A DNA stretch of 64,000 nucleotides from Ureibacillus acetophenoni (GCF_900220965.1 NZ_OBQC01000002.1:399176-463175); one strand, 5' to 3'. Positions 18,946-29,001 are shown, numbered from the stretch's first letter. Notes: a model not told the origin generated them from the letters alone. Made by a program: numbers and translations.

Positions 18946-18959
18946 TGAAAACGCTTAAT
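18946..18959 (-). promoter_or_regulatory. Possible catabolite-responsive element
   Basis: TGAAAACGCTTAAT matches the CcpA site consensus at 12 of 14 positions. It lies about 270 bp upstream of the importer start. The rest of 18716-19000 is AT-rich with no coding frame. Confidence 0.35.
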
Positions 18960-18994
18960 AATTATTCTTATATTTCAGAATTTTGGGTAAATTT

Positions 18995-19030
18995 AAAACA
19001 GAAACAGGAATCTATGAAACCTGTTTCCGT
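18995..19030 (-). terminator. Terminator of DUF2935 gene
   Basis: GAAACAGG/CCTGTTTC stem with an 11-nt loop, followed by T-rich sequence on the minus strand, immediately after the stop. Confidence 0.75.
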
Positions 19031-19036
19031 TACAAC

Positions 19037-19798
19037 TTAATTTTTTATTGATTCTGCTACTTTCATTAAATAATATTGTTCTTCTCTAGCCATATGATCT
19101 GCCATTGATGCGGTAAATGTTCCTAATACTTCTGCACTTAACTCCATTTCCTCCAATTCATGTAAAAAGGTTTTAAAAAGTTGAATTTCAAGGTTCACTT
19201 CATGATTAAATCTACTAAGTGCAGGAAATTTTCTTCGGTTGGTTCTTAAGTATCCAGTTAACTCAATTGCTTTTAAATAAAACTGCTCAAAGTGCTTTGT
19301 AAACTCATGACTTTTTTCTTTTAGTCTTTTTTCAACTCCATCTAATTGGTCATTAATTGCCCCTGCATGACCTGCAGCATCAATTAACCAGACTAAATGA
19401 TGATGTAATTCGTGAAATATTGGTGGGCTTTTCTTTTGTTTTAGGTAAGATAATACTCGTAGATACTCTTCTAATTCATTAACCATATGATTCATAAAAG
19501 TAGGAGTAAGGTGGATATTCATTTGACCTGTTATGTGGCGTTCGATGAGGGATAATTTAAATGTTCTTAACCGTTTTGCTGCATCTTCACAAGCATTTGC
19601 AAAAACAACTGCATTTGCATTGTTTAACGATGGTACTTGAGAATGTAACTGATCAAAAAGTTGAATAAATGTGTTCGCATATGCTATGTCCGCACTTTCT
19701 GAAGGATATAATGAATCATGGATAAACCTAGAATGGTCACCAAGTACTTGAAGCCAAAACCGATGTTCAAACACAGCGCTTTCTATATAATTTGACAA
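19037..19798 (-). CDS. DUF2935 ferritin-like helical protein
   Basis: 253 aa, TTG start with AAGGAG 11 nt upstream. The protein is all helical with two similar halves, each rich in histidine and glutamate: EHRFWLQVLGDHSRFIHD at the start, then FHELHHHLVWLIDAAGHAG, FNHEVNLEIQLFKTFLHELE and MADHMAREEQYYLMK. This matches DUF2935, a Bacillales/Clostridia family expected to form a metal-binding four-helix bundle. No function is established. It is a single gene with its own terminator. Confidence 0.85.
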   Translation of the reverse strand: MSNYIESAVFEHRFWLQVLGDHSRFIHDSLYPSESADIAYANTFIQLFDQLHSQVPSLNNANAVVFANACEDAAKRLRTFKLSLIERHITGQMNIHLTPTFMNHMVNELEEYLRVLSYLKQKKSPPIFHELHHHLVWLIDAAGHAGAINDQLDGVEKRLKEKSHEFTKHFEQFYLKAIELTGYLRTNRRKFPALSRFNHEVNLEIQLFKTFLHELEEMELSAEVLGTFTASMADHMAREEQYYLMKVAESIKN

Positions 19799-19891
19799 CC
19801 TGGTAACAACTCCTTTTTTTCACTTCGTTCACAATGTATGTTGGATTTTGTCATATTATTATAATGGAGTGAGTACCTTTTTCTATTAAAT

Positions 19892-19947
19892 AAAAAACCA
19901 AATCATTGAATTGTACTTAAAAAATCATAGTCAATTCATGATTTGGT
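19892..19947 (-). terminator. Terminator of the SpoU methyltransferase gene
   Basis: ACCAAATCATTGAATTG and CAATTCATGATTTGGT arms followed on the minus strand by TTTTTTATTT. Confidence 0.85.
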
Positions 19948-19960
19948 CTCAAATGTCATG

Positions 19961-20725
19961 TTATTTTTTCACAAGCTGATAAAGAAGAATTCCTGTCGCT
20001 ACAGCTACATTTAATGATTCGGCCTGTCCGAATATTGGTATCGTCAGATTTTGAGTTGTCTTATCTAATAGTTGTGGATGTATTCCACTTCCCTCATTTC
20101 CAACAATCACTGCAAAGGCATCTGAATTTTTTACTTCAGTATATGAAATTGCATTTTCTAGAGCAGTTCCATAAACAGGTACGTCTTTCTCTTGTAATTT
20201 CTCAACCCAATCCAGTAAATCACCGCGCACTACTGGAATATGGAAATGAGAACCTTGAGCAGAACGGACCGTTTTTGGATTAAATGCATCTACACTACCC
20301 TTTCCTAAAACAACAGCATCCAATCCTGCAGCATCTGCAGTACGAATCATTGTTCCGATATTTCCTGGATCCTGCACTGCGTCAATTAGCAATACTTTAC
20401 TCCAGCTTGACATGTCACTTTCTGAAATGACACGTTGTTTACAATGGGCAAATACACCTTGGGAATTTTCAGTCTCAGCAATTTCTCTTGCAACTGAACT
20501 TGTCACTTCAATGATCATTACTTCATCAATTGCCCATAAAAGTGGTAAATCGACTCCTTCTCGAACGATTATCTGAACAATTTGATCTTTATTTTTTAAC
20601 GCCTCTTCAACTAAATGGAATCCTTCTACAAGATATTCTCCTGTTTTTTCGCGTTCTTTTCTCATCGTCACTAGTTTTTTCCAATGTTTTACTAATGCGT
20701 TTTGTGCTGATTCAATTCTTTTCAT
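19961..20725 (-). CDS. TrmH/SpoU-family RNA 2'-O-methyltransferase (YsgA-like)
   Basis: 254 aa. The N-terminal substrate-binding domain (about 1-100) is followed by the SPOUT knot. Its three SpoU motifs are visible: VQDPGNIGTMIRTADAAG, VIVGNEGSGI and IPIFGQAESLNVAVATGIL. Known members methylate ribose 2'-OH in rRNA or tRNA. In B. subtilis the orthologue ysgA lies between sspI and pheS, the same relative place as here, although the importer cluster and NAD genes separate it from both neighbours. The target nucleotide is not evident. Confidence 0.92.
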   Translation of the reverse strand: MKRIESAQNALVKHWKKLVTMRKEREKTGEYLVEGFHLVEEALKNKDQIVQIIVREGVDLPLLWAIDEVMIIEVTSSVAREIAETENSQGVFAHCKQRVISESDMSSWSKVLLIDAVQDPGNIGTMIRTADAAGLDAVVLGKGSVDAFNPKTVRSAQGSHFHIPVVRGDLLDWVEKLQEKDVPVYGTALENAISYTEVKNSDAFAVIVGNEGSGIHPQLLDKTTQNLTIPIFGQAESLNVAVATGILLYQLVKK

Positions 20726-20808
20726 TACTAATCCGCCTTTATTCTCTTTTCATAAGCTTCATTTTACACGAAATAATAAGCACTGTAAAAGATACACGAT
20801 TTTAACAA

Positions 20809-21921
20809 TTATATATTTAGTTCTTCAATCATTTTTAATAAAGTTGTACCTAACTTTTCTACTTCAGCTTCCGTAGTCCCAACCCCAAAAGAAACTCGGA
20901 AAAATTGTCTAGCTTTCGATAAATTATACTCCATGGCTAAAATTGCTTTAGTACCTGAGGCACTATTAATGTCACAAGCACTTCCTGTAGATATACAAAT
21001 TTCATCTTCGTTTAATCGAAGCATGACATATTGACCTTCAACACCTTCAAGACAAATACCAATAATACTTGGTAATTGTTCTTCACCTTTTCCTTCTATA
21101 AACGAACAAGGTGAATGTTTTAATAGTTCTTTCAGTTTAATTCGGTATTTCCAAAAGTCTTCCAATCGATATTCATATTCTTCAATTGCTGTTACCATTG
21201 CTACAATTGCAGGAGTGTCAACAGTACCTCCTCGTAAGCCCCGTTCATGGGTTACCCCTGGAAAGACAGGTAAAACACGTCGTTTTGGGTTTAGATAAAC
21301 AGCTCCACACCCTTTTGGACCACCAATTTTATGTGCAGAAATAGTAATAGCATCTACATTGCTTGAAAAAGACTTTAGATCTAACTTACAAAAGGATTGT
21401 ACGCAATCAACATGATAAGGAATATCATATGCATTTGCAATTTGGGCTATTTTCTCAACGGGTTGGATAGTACCAATTTCAGAGTTTACGTGCTGAATTG
21501 AAATTAATACTGTATCATTTCTTATCGACTTTTCTAGCAGTTCTACATCAATGATTCCATTATCGGTAAAAGGTAGCTTAGTTATTTCATATCCTTCTCT
21601 TTCTAAAGTGTTCATTGCTGCATGTACGCTAGTATGTTCTGCATCACTTGTAATAATATGTTTTCCTTTCCCACCTCTTGCAAGAGATAAAATAGCTAAT
21701 AAGTTCCCTTCTGTTCCACTTCCCGTAAAAATAACTCCATACTTATTAACACCTAATTTATCCGCAATTATAGTACGAGCATTTTCTAATAAAAGTGCTG
21801 CTTTTCCTCCCGCATCATGAAGACTGGATGTATTTCCAAATGCTAATTTTGCTGCATCGCTATATGCATTAATCGCTGCATTACTCATTGGAGCTGATGC
21901 AGCATAATCAAGATAAATCAT
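20809..21921 (-). CDS. nifS: Cysteine desulfurase, NadA-partner type (NifS)
   Basis: 370 aa from the ATG at 21921 (AGAGAGG 8 nt upstream). A PLP enzyme: ITSDAEHTSVHAAM, the lysine of the Schiff base in ITISAHKIGGPKGCG, and the sulfur-carrying cysteine in ISTGSACDINSASG. It is divergent from nadB with a 130-bp gap, exactly as nifS and nadB are in B. subtilis, where it supplies sulfur for the [4Fe-4S] cluster of NadA. That partnership is inferred from the arrangement. Confidence 0.93.
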   Translation of the reverse strand: MIYLDYAASAPMSNAAINAYSDAAKLAFGNTSSLHDAGGKAALLLENARTIIADKLGVNKYGVIFTGSGTEGNLLAILSLARGGKGKHIITSDAEHTSVHAAMNTLEREGYEITKLPFTDNGIIDVELLEKSIRNDTVLISIQHVNSEIGTIQPVEKIAQIANAYDIPYHVDCVQSFCKLDLKSFSSNVDAITISAHKIGGPKGCGAVYLNPKRRVLPVFPGVTHERGLRGGTVDTPAIVAMVTAIEEYEYRLEDFWKYRIKLKELLKHSPCSFIEGKGEEQLPSIIGICLEGVEGQYVMLRLNEDEICISTGSACDINSASGTKAILAMEYNLSKARQFFRVSFGVGTTEAEVEKLGTTLLKMIEELNI

Positions 21922-22013
21922 TGTAGGTTCCTCTCTTATTAACATATTTTTCTATGATTCTTCCATGTTATGTTTTGAATTCAAGACTTGTTTTCTTTTT
22001 TATTTTATGTGAA

Positions 22014-22045
22014 GATAGGTGTAAAGACAACTGTAAAGAAGGTTA
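22014..22045 (+). promoter_or_regulatory. Candidate NAD-pathway operator before nadB
   Basis: Two copies of TGTAAAGA, 12 bp apart, lie just before the nadB ribosome site in the nifS/nadB divergent region. Such regions are controlled by the niacin-responsive repressor NiaR in Bacilli. I have not matched it to a verified consensus. Confidence 0.3.
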
Positions 22046-22050
22046 CTTAC

Positions 22051-23646
22051 ATGATTATCGAAACGGATATCGTCATAATCGGAAGTGGTGTTGCAGCTTT
22101 ACAATCAGCAAAAGCTTTAAGTAAAAACTTTAATGTACATATAATTACTAAAGCTGAAATTACTAATGGTAGTTCATATAAAGCACAGGGTGGAATTGCC
22201 GCTGTTATGTCTAGCGACGATCAAACCCAGCTCCATATTAACGACACATTAGTTGCTGGCGAACATCATCACTCTTTAGAAAATGTTAAAACGTTAGTTG
22301 AAGAAGGAAAAAATGCAATTCATCAGTTAATCGATGAGCATTTCCCTGTCGACCGTAAAGACAACGGTGACATTTCATTAGGTCTTGAAGGCGCGCATAG
22401 TATGCCACGAATTGTCCACTCAGGTGGTGATGCAACGGGTAAAGTACTAATAGATTATTTATTAAAAGTATTACCAAAAAACGTGCAAATTCACGATTTT
22501 GAAATGGCATTTGAATTGATTTTAAACAATCATAGTGAATGTATCGGTGTGAAAACGAAAACTTCTAATGATGATATAAATACCTATTTTGCTTCTTATA
22601 TCATATTAGCTACTGGTGGGGCTGGTGCACTTTATGCTAGTACATCTAATTCCCCGAATAGTTTTGGTGATGGCATAGCACTTGCCTTTTTAGCTGGTGC
22701 AAAAATCTCTGATATGGAATTTATTCAATTTCACCCAAGTTTACTCTATGTAAAGGGGTTATCTCGTGGATTAGTCTCTGAAGCGGTTCGTGGTGCTGGA
22801 GGACAATTTGTAGATGAAAATGGCCAAAAGATCATGGAGGGAAAACATCCCCTCGGTGATTTAGCTCCACGACATATTACAGCATTTGAAATGTATAAAG
22901 AACGTGCAAAAGGAAATGAAGTGTACATTGATATTTCCATGATTGATCATTTTGAAGAACAATTCCCAACAATTACTCAATTATGTAAAGATAATGGAGT
23001 TTCAATAACAGAAGGTAGAATACCAATAGCACCTGGTAGTCACTTTATTATGGGTGGTGTTGTTGCTGATTCGTTCGGTCGCACAAGTATTCCTAGATTA
23101 CTTGCTGTTGGTGAAGTTGCATGTACTGGTGTTCATGGAGCAAATCGATTGGCGAGCAACTCCCTATTAGAAGGGATTACTTTCGGTAAATTAATGGCAG
23201 AACATCTAATCCAAAATGGTACTAGACAAAAAAACTTCCAGCCTGTCAAAAACATTACTAGTTTTAATGTGAAATCTTTCACATTATTACCAATTGAGGA
23301 ACTCCAAAATGAAATGTTAGCAAAATCTGGTATTTTAAGAGACTCTGAAGGTTTACAAGAGTTAATTCATCAATTACCTTCTTTTGAACAATTCTTTAAA
23401 GTAGATTTTGACAATCTAAAACAAGAAAAGATTGAACAAATTTTTATGCATATCACTTCATCACTAATCGCGAATGCTGCCTTTGTACGAACAGAATCAC
23501 GTGGTGCACATATTCGAAAAGATTATGGAGATTTGAGTAACGATTGGCAAAATAAATGGATAGTTTTTGAAAATGGAAAAATGAATGTAAGGGGCGGACT
23601 ATATGAATTTGATCAAACTTCAAGACATGTTAAAGCAATTTTTTAA
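22051..23646 (+). CDS. nadB: L-aspartate oxidase
   Basis: 531 aa from the ATG at 22051 (AGAAGG 9 nt upstream). The N-terminal FAD-binding fold has IVIIGSGVAALQSAKAL. Succinate dehydrogenase-like motifs follow: SSYKAQGGIAAV, HSGGDATGK, ATGGAG, FIQFHPS and GGQFVDENG. The C-terminal cap includes GEVACTGVHGANRLASNSL and RTESRGAHIRKDY. It oxidises aspartate to iminoaspartate, the first step of de novo NAD synthesis, which NadA then uses. Its last 44 bp overlap nadC, indicating coupled translation. Confidence 0.97.
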   Translation: MIIETDIVIIGSGVAALQSAKALSKNFNVHIITKAEITNGSSYKAQGGIAAVMSSDDQTQLHINDTLVAGEHHHSLENVKTLVEEGKNAIHQLIDEHFPVDRKDNGDISLGLEGAHSMPRIVHSGGDATGKVLIDYLLKVLPKNVQIHDFEMAFELILNNHSECIGVKTKTSNDDINTYFASYIILATGGAGALYASTSNSPNSFGDGIALAFLAGAKISDMEFIQFHPSLLYVKGLSRGLVSEAVRGAGGQFVDENGQKIMEGKHPLGDLAPRHITAFEMYKERAKGNEVYIDISMIDHFEEQFPTITQLCKDNGVSITEGRIPIAPGSHFIMGGVVADSFGRTSIPRLLAVGEVACTGVHGANRLASNSLLEGITFGKLMAEHLIQNGTRQKNFQPVKNITSFNVKSFTLLPIEELQNEMLAKSGILRDSEGLQELIHQLPSFEQFFKVDFDNLKQEKIEQIFMHITSSLIANAAFVRTESRGAHIRKDYGDLSNDWQNKWIVFENGKMNVRGGLYEFDQTSRHVKAIF

Positions 23647-24448
23647 TGAAGATATTGGTGATGGAGATCTTTCGAGCGAATATTTATTCTCCCCTTCTGA
23701 ACAAGGATCGTTTACATTCTATGCAAAGGAAGACGGCGTATTTTGTGGAGCACAGATAATTGAAACTGGTTTTAAATTACTAGATCCAACGCTAGAAGTA
23801 ACATTGTTAAAACATGATGGTGAACGAATTCATAAAGGTTCACAATTAGCAGTTATTTGCGGATCCTTTAGAAGTTTACTGACTGGAGAACGTGTCATTT
23901 TAAATTTAGTTCAACGAATGAGTGCAATTGCAACAAATGCTGCAAATGCTGTTGCTTTAACAGAAGGAACCAATGCAAAAATAGTTGACACTAGAAAAAC
24001 AATTCCTGGTCTTAGAATGCTAGATAAATATGCTGTTCGATCGGGTGGTGCTTTCAATCACCGAGGTGGGTTATATGATTGCATTATGTTAAAAGATAAC
24101 CATATTGCTTTTGCTGGTGGAATTACAAATGCAGTTAAACTAGCAAAATCAAAAATTGGTCATACGATTAAAGTCGAAGTAGAAATTGAAACGAAAGACC
24201 AATTACTAGAAGCTATTGAAGCTGGTGCAGACATAATTATGTTTGATAACCGCACACCTGATGAAATTCGTGATTGGTTACCTTTTGTACCAGATCATAT
24301 AACAACTGAAGCATCTGGCGGCATTACTTTAGAAAATTTAAGAAGTTATGCAGAAAGTGGCGTTCAATATATTTCCCTTGGAGCACTTACCCATTCTGTA
24401 AAAGCTTTAGACATTAGTGCATTAGTACAACTTAAAGGAGCGTATTAA
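23603..24448 (+). CDS. nadC: Nicotinate-nucleotide pyrophosphorylase (quinolinate PRTase)
   Basis: 281 aa. The start inside nadB (ATG 23603, after AAGGGGCGG) gives the normal N-terminus MNLIKLQDMLKQFFNEDIGDGD. Conserved motifs: NLVQRMSAIAT, DTRKTIPGLRMLDKYAVRSGG, HRGGLYDCIMLKDNH, VEVEIETKDQ and ITTEASGGI. It converts quinolinate and PRPP to nicotinate mononucleotide with loss of CO2. It follows nadB and precedes nadA by only 3 bp. Confidence 0.97.
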   Translation: MNLIKLQDMLKQFFNEDIGDGDLSSEYLFSPSEQGSFTFYAKEDGVFCGAQIIETGFKLLDPTLEVTLLKHDGERIHKGSQLAVICGSFRSLLTGERVILNLVQRMSAIATNAANAVALTEGTNAKIVDTRKTIPGLRMLDKYAVRSGGAFNHRGGLYDCIMLKDNHIAFAGGITNAVKLAKSKIGHTIKVEVEIETKDQLLEAIEAGADIIMFDNRTPDEIRDWLPFVPDHITTEASGGITLENLRSYAESGVQYISLGALTHSVKALDISALVQLKGAY

Positions 24449-24451
24449 AAG

Positions 24452-25555
24452 ATGGCAATTGCAAATTTACTAAAAGATGTAAAAATGTTACCAGAAAAAT
24501 ATCGTTCGATGGAGCGTTCTGAAATGGAAGCTCGCATCCGTGAAATAAAAGAAAAATTAGGTGATGATTTATTTTTACCTTGTCATCACTATCAAAAAGA
24601 TGAAGTCGTTCAATTTGCTGATAGTATCGGGGACTCTTTACAACTAGCTCAAGTTGCGGCTAAAAATAAAAAAGCTAAACATATCGTATTTTGTGGCGTT
24701 CATTTTATGGCAGAAACAGCAGATATGTTAACTGAAGATTATCAAGATGTTTACCTACCTGACATGCGAGCTGGATGCTCAATGGCAGATATGGCGGATA
24801 TTTATCAAACTGAAGAAGCATGGAAAGAACTTCAAAATATCTTTGGTGATACAATTATTCCACTAACTTACGTCAATTCAACAGCAGCGATTAAAGCTTT
24901 TACTGGTCGTTACGGTGGTGCATGTGTTACTTCTTCCAATGCAAAGAAAATGGTTCGATGGGCATTTACACAAAAAGAAAGATTATTCTTCTTACCTGAC
25001 CAACATCTAGGTCGTAATACTGCTTTTGATATTGGCATTCCTTTAGAACAGATGGCTGTTTGGGACCCATATAAAAATGCATTAGAATTTGAAGGCAATG
25101 TTGATGACATTAAAGTGATCTTATGGAAAGGTCACTGCTCAGTTCACCAAGGTTTCACTCCAGCAAATGTATATCAAGTCCGTGAGAAATACCCTGATAT
25201 GAAAATTATTGTTCACCCTGAATGTTGTCGTGAAGTTGTTGAATTAGCTGATGACAATGGTTCTACTAAATATATTGTCGATGTCATTAATAATGCTCCA
25301 TCAGGTTCTAGCTGGGCCATTGGAACTGAAATGAATCTTGTTAAACGTATCATCGCAGAACATCCTGACAAAAGTATTATTTCACTTAACGAGAATATGT
25401 GTCCTTGTTTGACGATGAATCGGATTGATCTACCTCATCTACTTTGGGCACTCGAGATGATTGATAACGGTGAACAAGGAAATATCATTCAAGTAGATAA
25501 AGAAACAACTAGAGAGGCTATACTCTCACTTGATCGAATGCTTCAGTTGGCTTAA
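24452..25555 (+). CDS. nadA: Quinolinate synthase (4Fe-4S)
   Basis: 367 aa, the long Bacillus form. [18 protein letters not shown] is the first nucleotide/DHAP-binding repeat. The cluster cysteines are visible in MRAGCSMAD, in HPECCREV and in [10 protein letters not shown]. It condenses iminoaspartate with dihydroxyacetone phosphate to quinolinate. It is the third gene of nadBCA and ends at a good terminator. Its cluster assembly probably relies on the divergently encoded NifS. Confidence 0.97.
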   Translation: MAIANLLKDVKMLPEKYRSMERSEMEARIREIKEKLGDDLFLPCHHYQKDEVVQFADSIGDSLQLAQVAAKNKKAKHIVFCGVHFMAETADMLTEDYQDVYLPDMRAGCSMADMADIYQTEEAWKELQNIFGDTIIPLTYVNSTAAIKAFTGRYGGACVTSSNAKKMVRWAFTQKERLFFLPDQHLGRNTAFDIGIPLEQMAVWDPYKNALEFEGNVDDIKVILWKGHCSVHQGFTPANVYQVREKYPDMKIIVHPECCREVVELADDNGSTKYIVDVINNAPSGSSWAIGTEMNLVKRIIAEHPDKSIISLNENMCPCLTMNRIDLPHLLWALEMIDNGEQGNIIQVDKETTREAILSLDRMLQLA

Positions 25556-25567
25556 TTTAAAAGTAGC

Positions 25568-25599
25568 GGTGATGTGTGCTTTTCACATCACCTTTTTTT
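25568..25599 (+). terminator. nadBCA terminator
   Basis: GGTGATGTG/CACATCACC stem, 7-nt loop, then seven T. Confidence 0.9.
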
Positions 25600-25696
25600 A
25601 TATTTAATAGATTTTCTAAATCAAACCCCACTAAAAAAACTAAAATACCTAATAATATAATGGACTTTCTACCAAAATTGGAACTGCCCTATGTAT

Positions 25697-26062
25697 TTAT
25701 CTTCCTTTAGCATTGAAGTATACGCCTGCAGCTAAACCTACGAAAGAAATTAACATAAAATACATACCAGTTGAAGCTGCGTTAACCGTTACGCCAAAGA
25801 TTGTTTCCGTTTTTGACATGATAAATAAAATCACACCAATAATACCTAGTAAAGCTAGAACATAACCTCCAACTTTATTTATATGTTTTCCTTGATTCAC
25901 ACGAATTAATGGATAAATAAAGATTAAAAGGAATAAATAACCTTGTTGTTGGAATCCATTCACACTGAATAATCCAACATCAACCCATTTGAAAAATAAT
26001 GAAATAATTGAAAGTAAAAACGATCCTATAATTAATTTTTTACTTAATGACCAGTTTGCCAT
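25697..26062 (-). CDS. Small four-helix membrane protein, unrecognised
   Basis: 121 aa with AGGTGA 5 nt before the ATG. Four hydrophobic segments at about residues 8-26, 41-53, 63-81 and 97-116. A short basic stretch (RVNQGKHINK) lies in the middle and the tail is basic (NAKGR). I do not recognise a family. It resembles small polytopic proteins annotated only as hypothetical in Bacillales. Single gene, convergent with nadA. Confidence 0.7.
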   Translation of the reverse strand: MANWSLSKKLIIGSFLLSIISLFFKWVDVGLFSVNGFQQQGYLFLLIFIYPLIRVNQGKHINKVGGYVLALLGIIGVILFIMSKTETIFGVTVNAASTGMYFMLISFVGLAAGVYFNAKGR

Positions 26063-26225
26063 TTTATCACCTCAGGAGTCTATATCGGCAGATAGTACTA
26101 TTTTTAAATAGTTTTTGTGAATATTAAATAATTTATCCATACTATTTTAATATATCCCAACTATTACTCTAGTGATTTTGGTACTTTTTCATTAAGTATA
26201 TTTTGTTTACTTGCAAGTTGCTAGA

Positions 26226-27095
26226 TTAATGGATATTACGCTTTCTAAAGTTCCCACCTTTTACTTCTGCAGCCTCATAGACAGTTACAAATGCAGTTGG
26301 GTCAATGTCACGTATAATTTCTTTCATTTTACTATCTTCTAATCGGTTAATGACACAAGTAATTTCAATTGATTTTTCTTTAGAATAAGCACCATATACT
26401 TCTTTATATGTTGCCGTTCGTCCTAATCGGTCACGGATCGTTTCAACCATTATCTCTGGTTCTTTTGTAATTATATTAAATGTTTTCGAACCACTTAGAC
26501 CTTCTTCAACGATTGTTACGACTTTAGAAGCAATAAAGTAAGCAATTCCGGAAAGCATCGCCCCTTTAAACCCGAATACCGTTGATACGATGATAAACAC
26601 AAAAACATTTAAGAAAAGAATCAGGTCACTCGTACCAAAAGGAAGTTTTCTTGAAAGTAATACCGCTAACATATCAATACCATCAAGCGCTCCACCATTT
26701 CGTAATGCTAACCCCATACCAAAGCCGAGAATAATCCCACCAACAACAGTAACTAATAGTGTATCTGCGTGAATAATCGTTGGTACATGGTGCATAAGGC
26801 TCGTACCTACTGATAATGAAGCGATACCAAGTATCGATAATATCGCAAATGATTTACCAATTTGTTTATAACCTAAATAGATAAATGGAATATTTAATGC
26901 TCCAATTAATATACCTAGAGGAATTCCAAATAATTGTGAACCTACAATACTAATCCCAGTAACTCCACCGTCGGATACAGAGTTTGGAATTAATACAGAT
27001 TCCAATCCGTAAGCTGCAATCGCTCCACCGATAATTACCATTATTGCTCTTACAAAAAACATTAGTTTGTTGGATTTATGTTGTACATGTCCCAT
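26226..27095 (-). CDS. YitT-family membrane protein with DUF2179 domain
   Basis: 289 aa from the ATG at 27095, 7 nt after GAGG; an in-frame TTG at 27113 lacks a ribosome site. Five to six helices fill about residues 20-195, with GLESVLIPNSVSDGGVTGIS and GFGMGLALRNGGALDGIDML as family motifs. The C-terminal 80 residues form the soluble DUF2179 domain (TATYKEVYGAYSKEKSIEI). YitT proteins are widespread in Firmicutes and thought to be transporters; the substrate is unknown. Confidence 0.88.
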   Translation of the reverse strand: MGHVQHKSNKLMFFVRAIMVIIGGAIAAYGLESVLIPNSVSDGGVTGISIVGSQLFGIPLGILIGALNIPFIYLGYKQIGKSFAILSILGIASLSVGTSLMHHVPTIIHADTLLVTVVGGIILGFGMGLALRNGGALDGIDMLAVLLSRKLPFGTSDLILFLNVFVFIIVSTVFGFKGAMLSGIAYFIASKVVTIVEEGLSGSKTFNIITKEPEIMVETIRDRLGRTATYKEVYGAYSKEKSIEITCVINRLEDSKMKEIIRDIDPTAFVTVYEAAEVKGGNFRKRNIH

Positions 27096-27297
27096 CAAAA
27101 AACCTCGATTCAAAAAAGTATGTAATTATTATATAAAACGCGTAGTACATGCGTAAAATCAAAAGTAGTATTTTTACAAAAATTTGTAATAACAAATGTA
27201 ATTATGTTAATAAAAATTTTCCAATCATTATATATACGTTCATTATGTATAGAATTTATATATTTGAAACAAAATACTCAAAGAGGAGGAGATTGTA

Positions 27298-27507
27298 ATG
27301 AGTTTTATGATACGCGAAGCGATAACATCAAATGTACAAGGTGATAGTGCGAACGAATTTCGCGATACAGTAGAAGATGCAATTTCTCGCGGTGACGAAC
27401 ATTTACTACCTGGCCTTGGAGTCTTTTTAGAAAAATGGTGGCAAACTTCAAGCGCAGCTGAACAAGAAGCGTTTACTGAAAAACTATCTCAAGCCTTTAA
27501 AAATTAA
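27298..27507 (+). CDS. sspI: Small acid-soluble spore protein I
   Basis: 69 aa after a strong AGAGGAGGAG ribosome site. MIREAITSNVQGDSANEF, DAISRGDEHLLPGLGVFLE and the Trp-containing tail match SspI of B. subtilis (71 aa). The protein is a minor SASP made in the forespore. This is the main direct sign that the organism forms spores. It stands alone with its own terminator; sspI next to ysgA/pheS-region genes is the Bacillus order. Confidence 0.93.
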   Translation: MSFMIREAITSNVQGDSANEFRDTVEDAISRGDEHLLPGLGVFLEKWWQTSSAAEQEAFTEKLSQAFKN

Positions 27508-27517
27508 CGATTGATTG

Positions 27518-27548
27518 AAGTGGACAAAGACTATTTGTTCACTTTTTT
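27518..27548 (+). terminator. sspI terminator
   Basis: AAGTGGACAAA/TTTGTTCACTT stem with one G-T pair, then a T run. Confidence 0.8.
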
Positions 27549-27556
27549 AATTGATG

Positions 27557-27590
27557 AAAAAGGCAATCCAGCGTCTCCCGGATTGCCTTT
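27557..27590. terminator. argF terminator (bidirectional)
   Basis: AAAGGCAATCC/GGATTGCCTTT stem with a 10-nt loop, with T or A runs on both sides, between the convergent sspI and argF. Confidence 0.85.
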
Positions 27591-27647
27591 ACTATGATGC
27601 AATGTGTCTTTCCAACTTGAAAAACAATCGCATGTAATTGATTTTAA

Positions 27648-28613
27648 TTAAGCTAAAATTGAAGCAAGAACTGCTTTTTGTGCATGAAGTCTGTTTTCAG
27701 CCTGTTCAAAAACATAAGAATTCGGACCATCAATAACTGATGTAGCAACTTCTTCTTCTCTATGAGCAGGTAAACAGTGTAAGAACATATAATTTGGTTT
27801 TGCAAATTTAACTAATTCATCATTAATTTGATAATCTTTAAAGTCAGCTAAGCGTTTTTTAGATTCTTCTTCTTGCCCCATTGAAGTCCATACGTCAGTA
27901 TAAACTACATCTGCGTTCATAACGGCTTCAACTGGATCATTTGTTACAGCAACGATACTTCCGTTAGCTTTTGCAATTTCAGCTGCTTTTGCAATAATTT
28001 CTTCGTTACATTCATATCCATCAGGTGTTGCTACTACAATATCCATTCCTACGTGTGCAGCTGCAACAACTAATGAGTGAGCAACGTTATTTCCATCGCC
28101 TACATATCCAACTTTTAAACCTTTTAATGTGCCTTTATTTTCTGCAATTGTTTCTAAATCCGCTAAAGCTTGGCAGGGATGATAAATATCAGTTAACCCG
28201 TTGATTACAGGGATTGTTGCATGTTCTGCAAGTTCTTTCACCATCTCATGGGAGTTTGCACGAATCATAATCGCATCTAAATAGCCTGATAAAACTTTCC
28301 CTGTATCTGAAATTGGTTCGCCTCGACCAATTTGTAAATCACGTGAATGCATAAACATTGATTTACCACCTAATTGGTGCATCCCTACTTCAAATGAAAT
28401 ACGCGTACGTGTCGAATTTTTTTCAAATATCATTGCAAGGGTTTTGCCGTCTAGTAATTTCGGGCATTTCCCTTCTTTTGTCAATGCTTTTAGTTGTGTA
28501 GCTAATTTAATTAAATCTTGAACTTCTTCACTTGTATAATCAAGCAACGTTAATAAGTCTTTTCCTTTTAAACTAGAGACTAATTTTAGTTGCACCTCTT
28601 CTAACAATTTCAT
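27648..28613 (-). CDS. argF: Ornithine carbamoyltransferase
   Basis: 321 aa. Carbamoyl-phosphate site STRTRISFE, ornithine/CP loop HPCQALADL, and HCLPAHR near the C-terminus, all intact. DGNNVAHSL marks the second-domain start. It makes citrulline from ornithine and carbamoyl phosphate. Unusually it stands alone, with no other arg gene in the window. AT-rich ARG-box-like sequences lie upstream. A catabolic role would need arcA/arcC nearby, which are not seen, so a biosynthetic role is more likely. Confidence 0.96.
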   Translation of the reverse strand: MKLLEEVQLKLVSSLKGKDLLTLLDYTSEEVQDLIKLATQLKALTKEGKCPKLLDGKTLAMIFEKNSTRTRISFEVGMHQLGGKSMFMHSRDLQIGRGEPISDTGKVLSGYLDAIMIRANSHEMVKELAEHATIPVINGLTDIYHPCQALADLETIAENKGTLKGLKVGYVGDGNNVAHSLVVAAAHVGMDIVVATPDGYECNEEIIAKAAEIAKANGSIVAVTNDPVEAVMNADVVYTDVWTSMGQEEESKKRLADFKDYQINDELVKFAKPNYMFLHCLPAHREEEVATSVIDGPNSYVFEQAENRLHAQKAVLASILA

Positions 28614-29001
28614 ACTCTTTACCGCTCCTTATTGTTAAGTTGTAATTCATTATACAATTGCATATTTATAAAATCAAGCGTATTTTTATAATATTTTTTC
28701 GTTTTACAAATTCGATAAATATTCATAAAAATAGAGAAAATCTGTGAATAAATAATAAAAATATAGAATATTAATAAAATTTAAGCTATAAAAATTCGTT
28801 ATTTTTAAATATTGTGCGAAAATTTATTCATTAAAATATGTATGTGTATGTTTAATTATTCAAGAGAGACCTAAAAAATTGAAAGGAAAAATACCTCAAA
28901 AACAATATTATGTAATGATATTCCCTTTTGTTCTTAAAATGTGGGATTAGGGACAGTTTACTGGAAATTTTTCAACTTTTTCTCCTCTCCTATCTAAAAC
29001 A
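28614..29001 (-). promoter_or_regulatory. argF upstream region with ARG-box-like sites
   Basis: About 390 bp, extremely AT-rich and without a gene. TATGAATATTTATCGAA (minus strand, 28712-28728) and GTGAATAAATAATAAA (28744-28759) resemble ArgR/AhrC half-site pairs. In such AT-rich DNA chance matches are easy. Confidence 0.3.
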
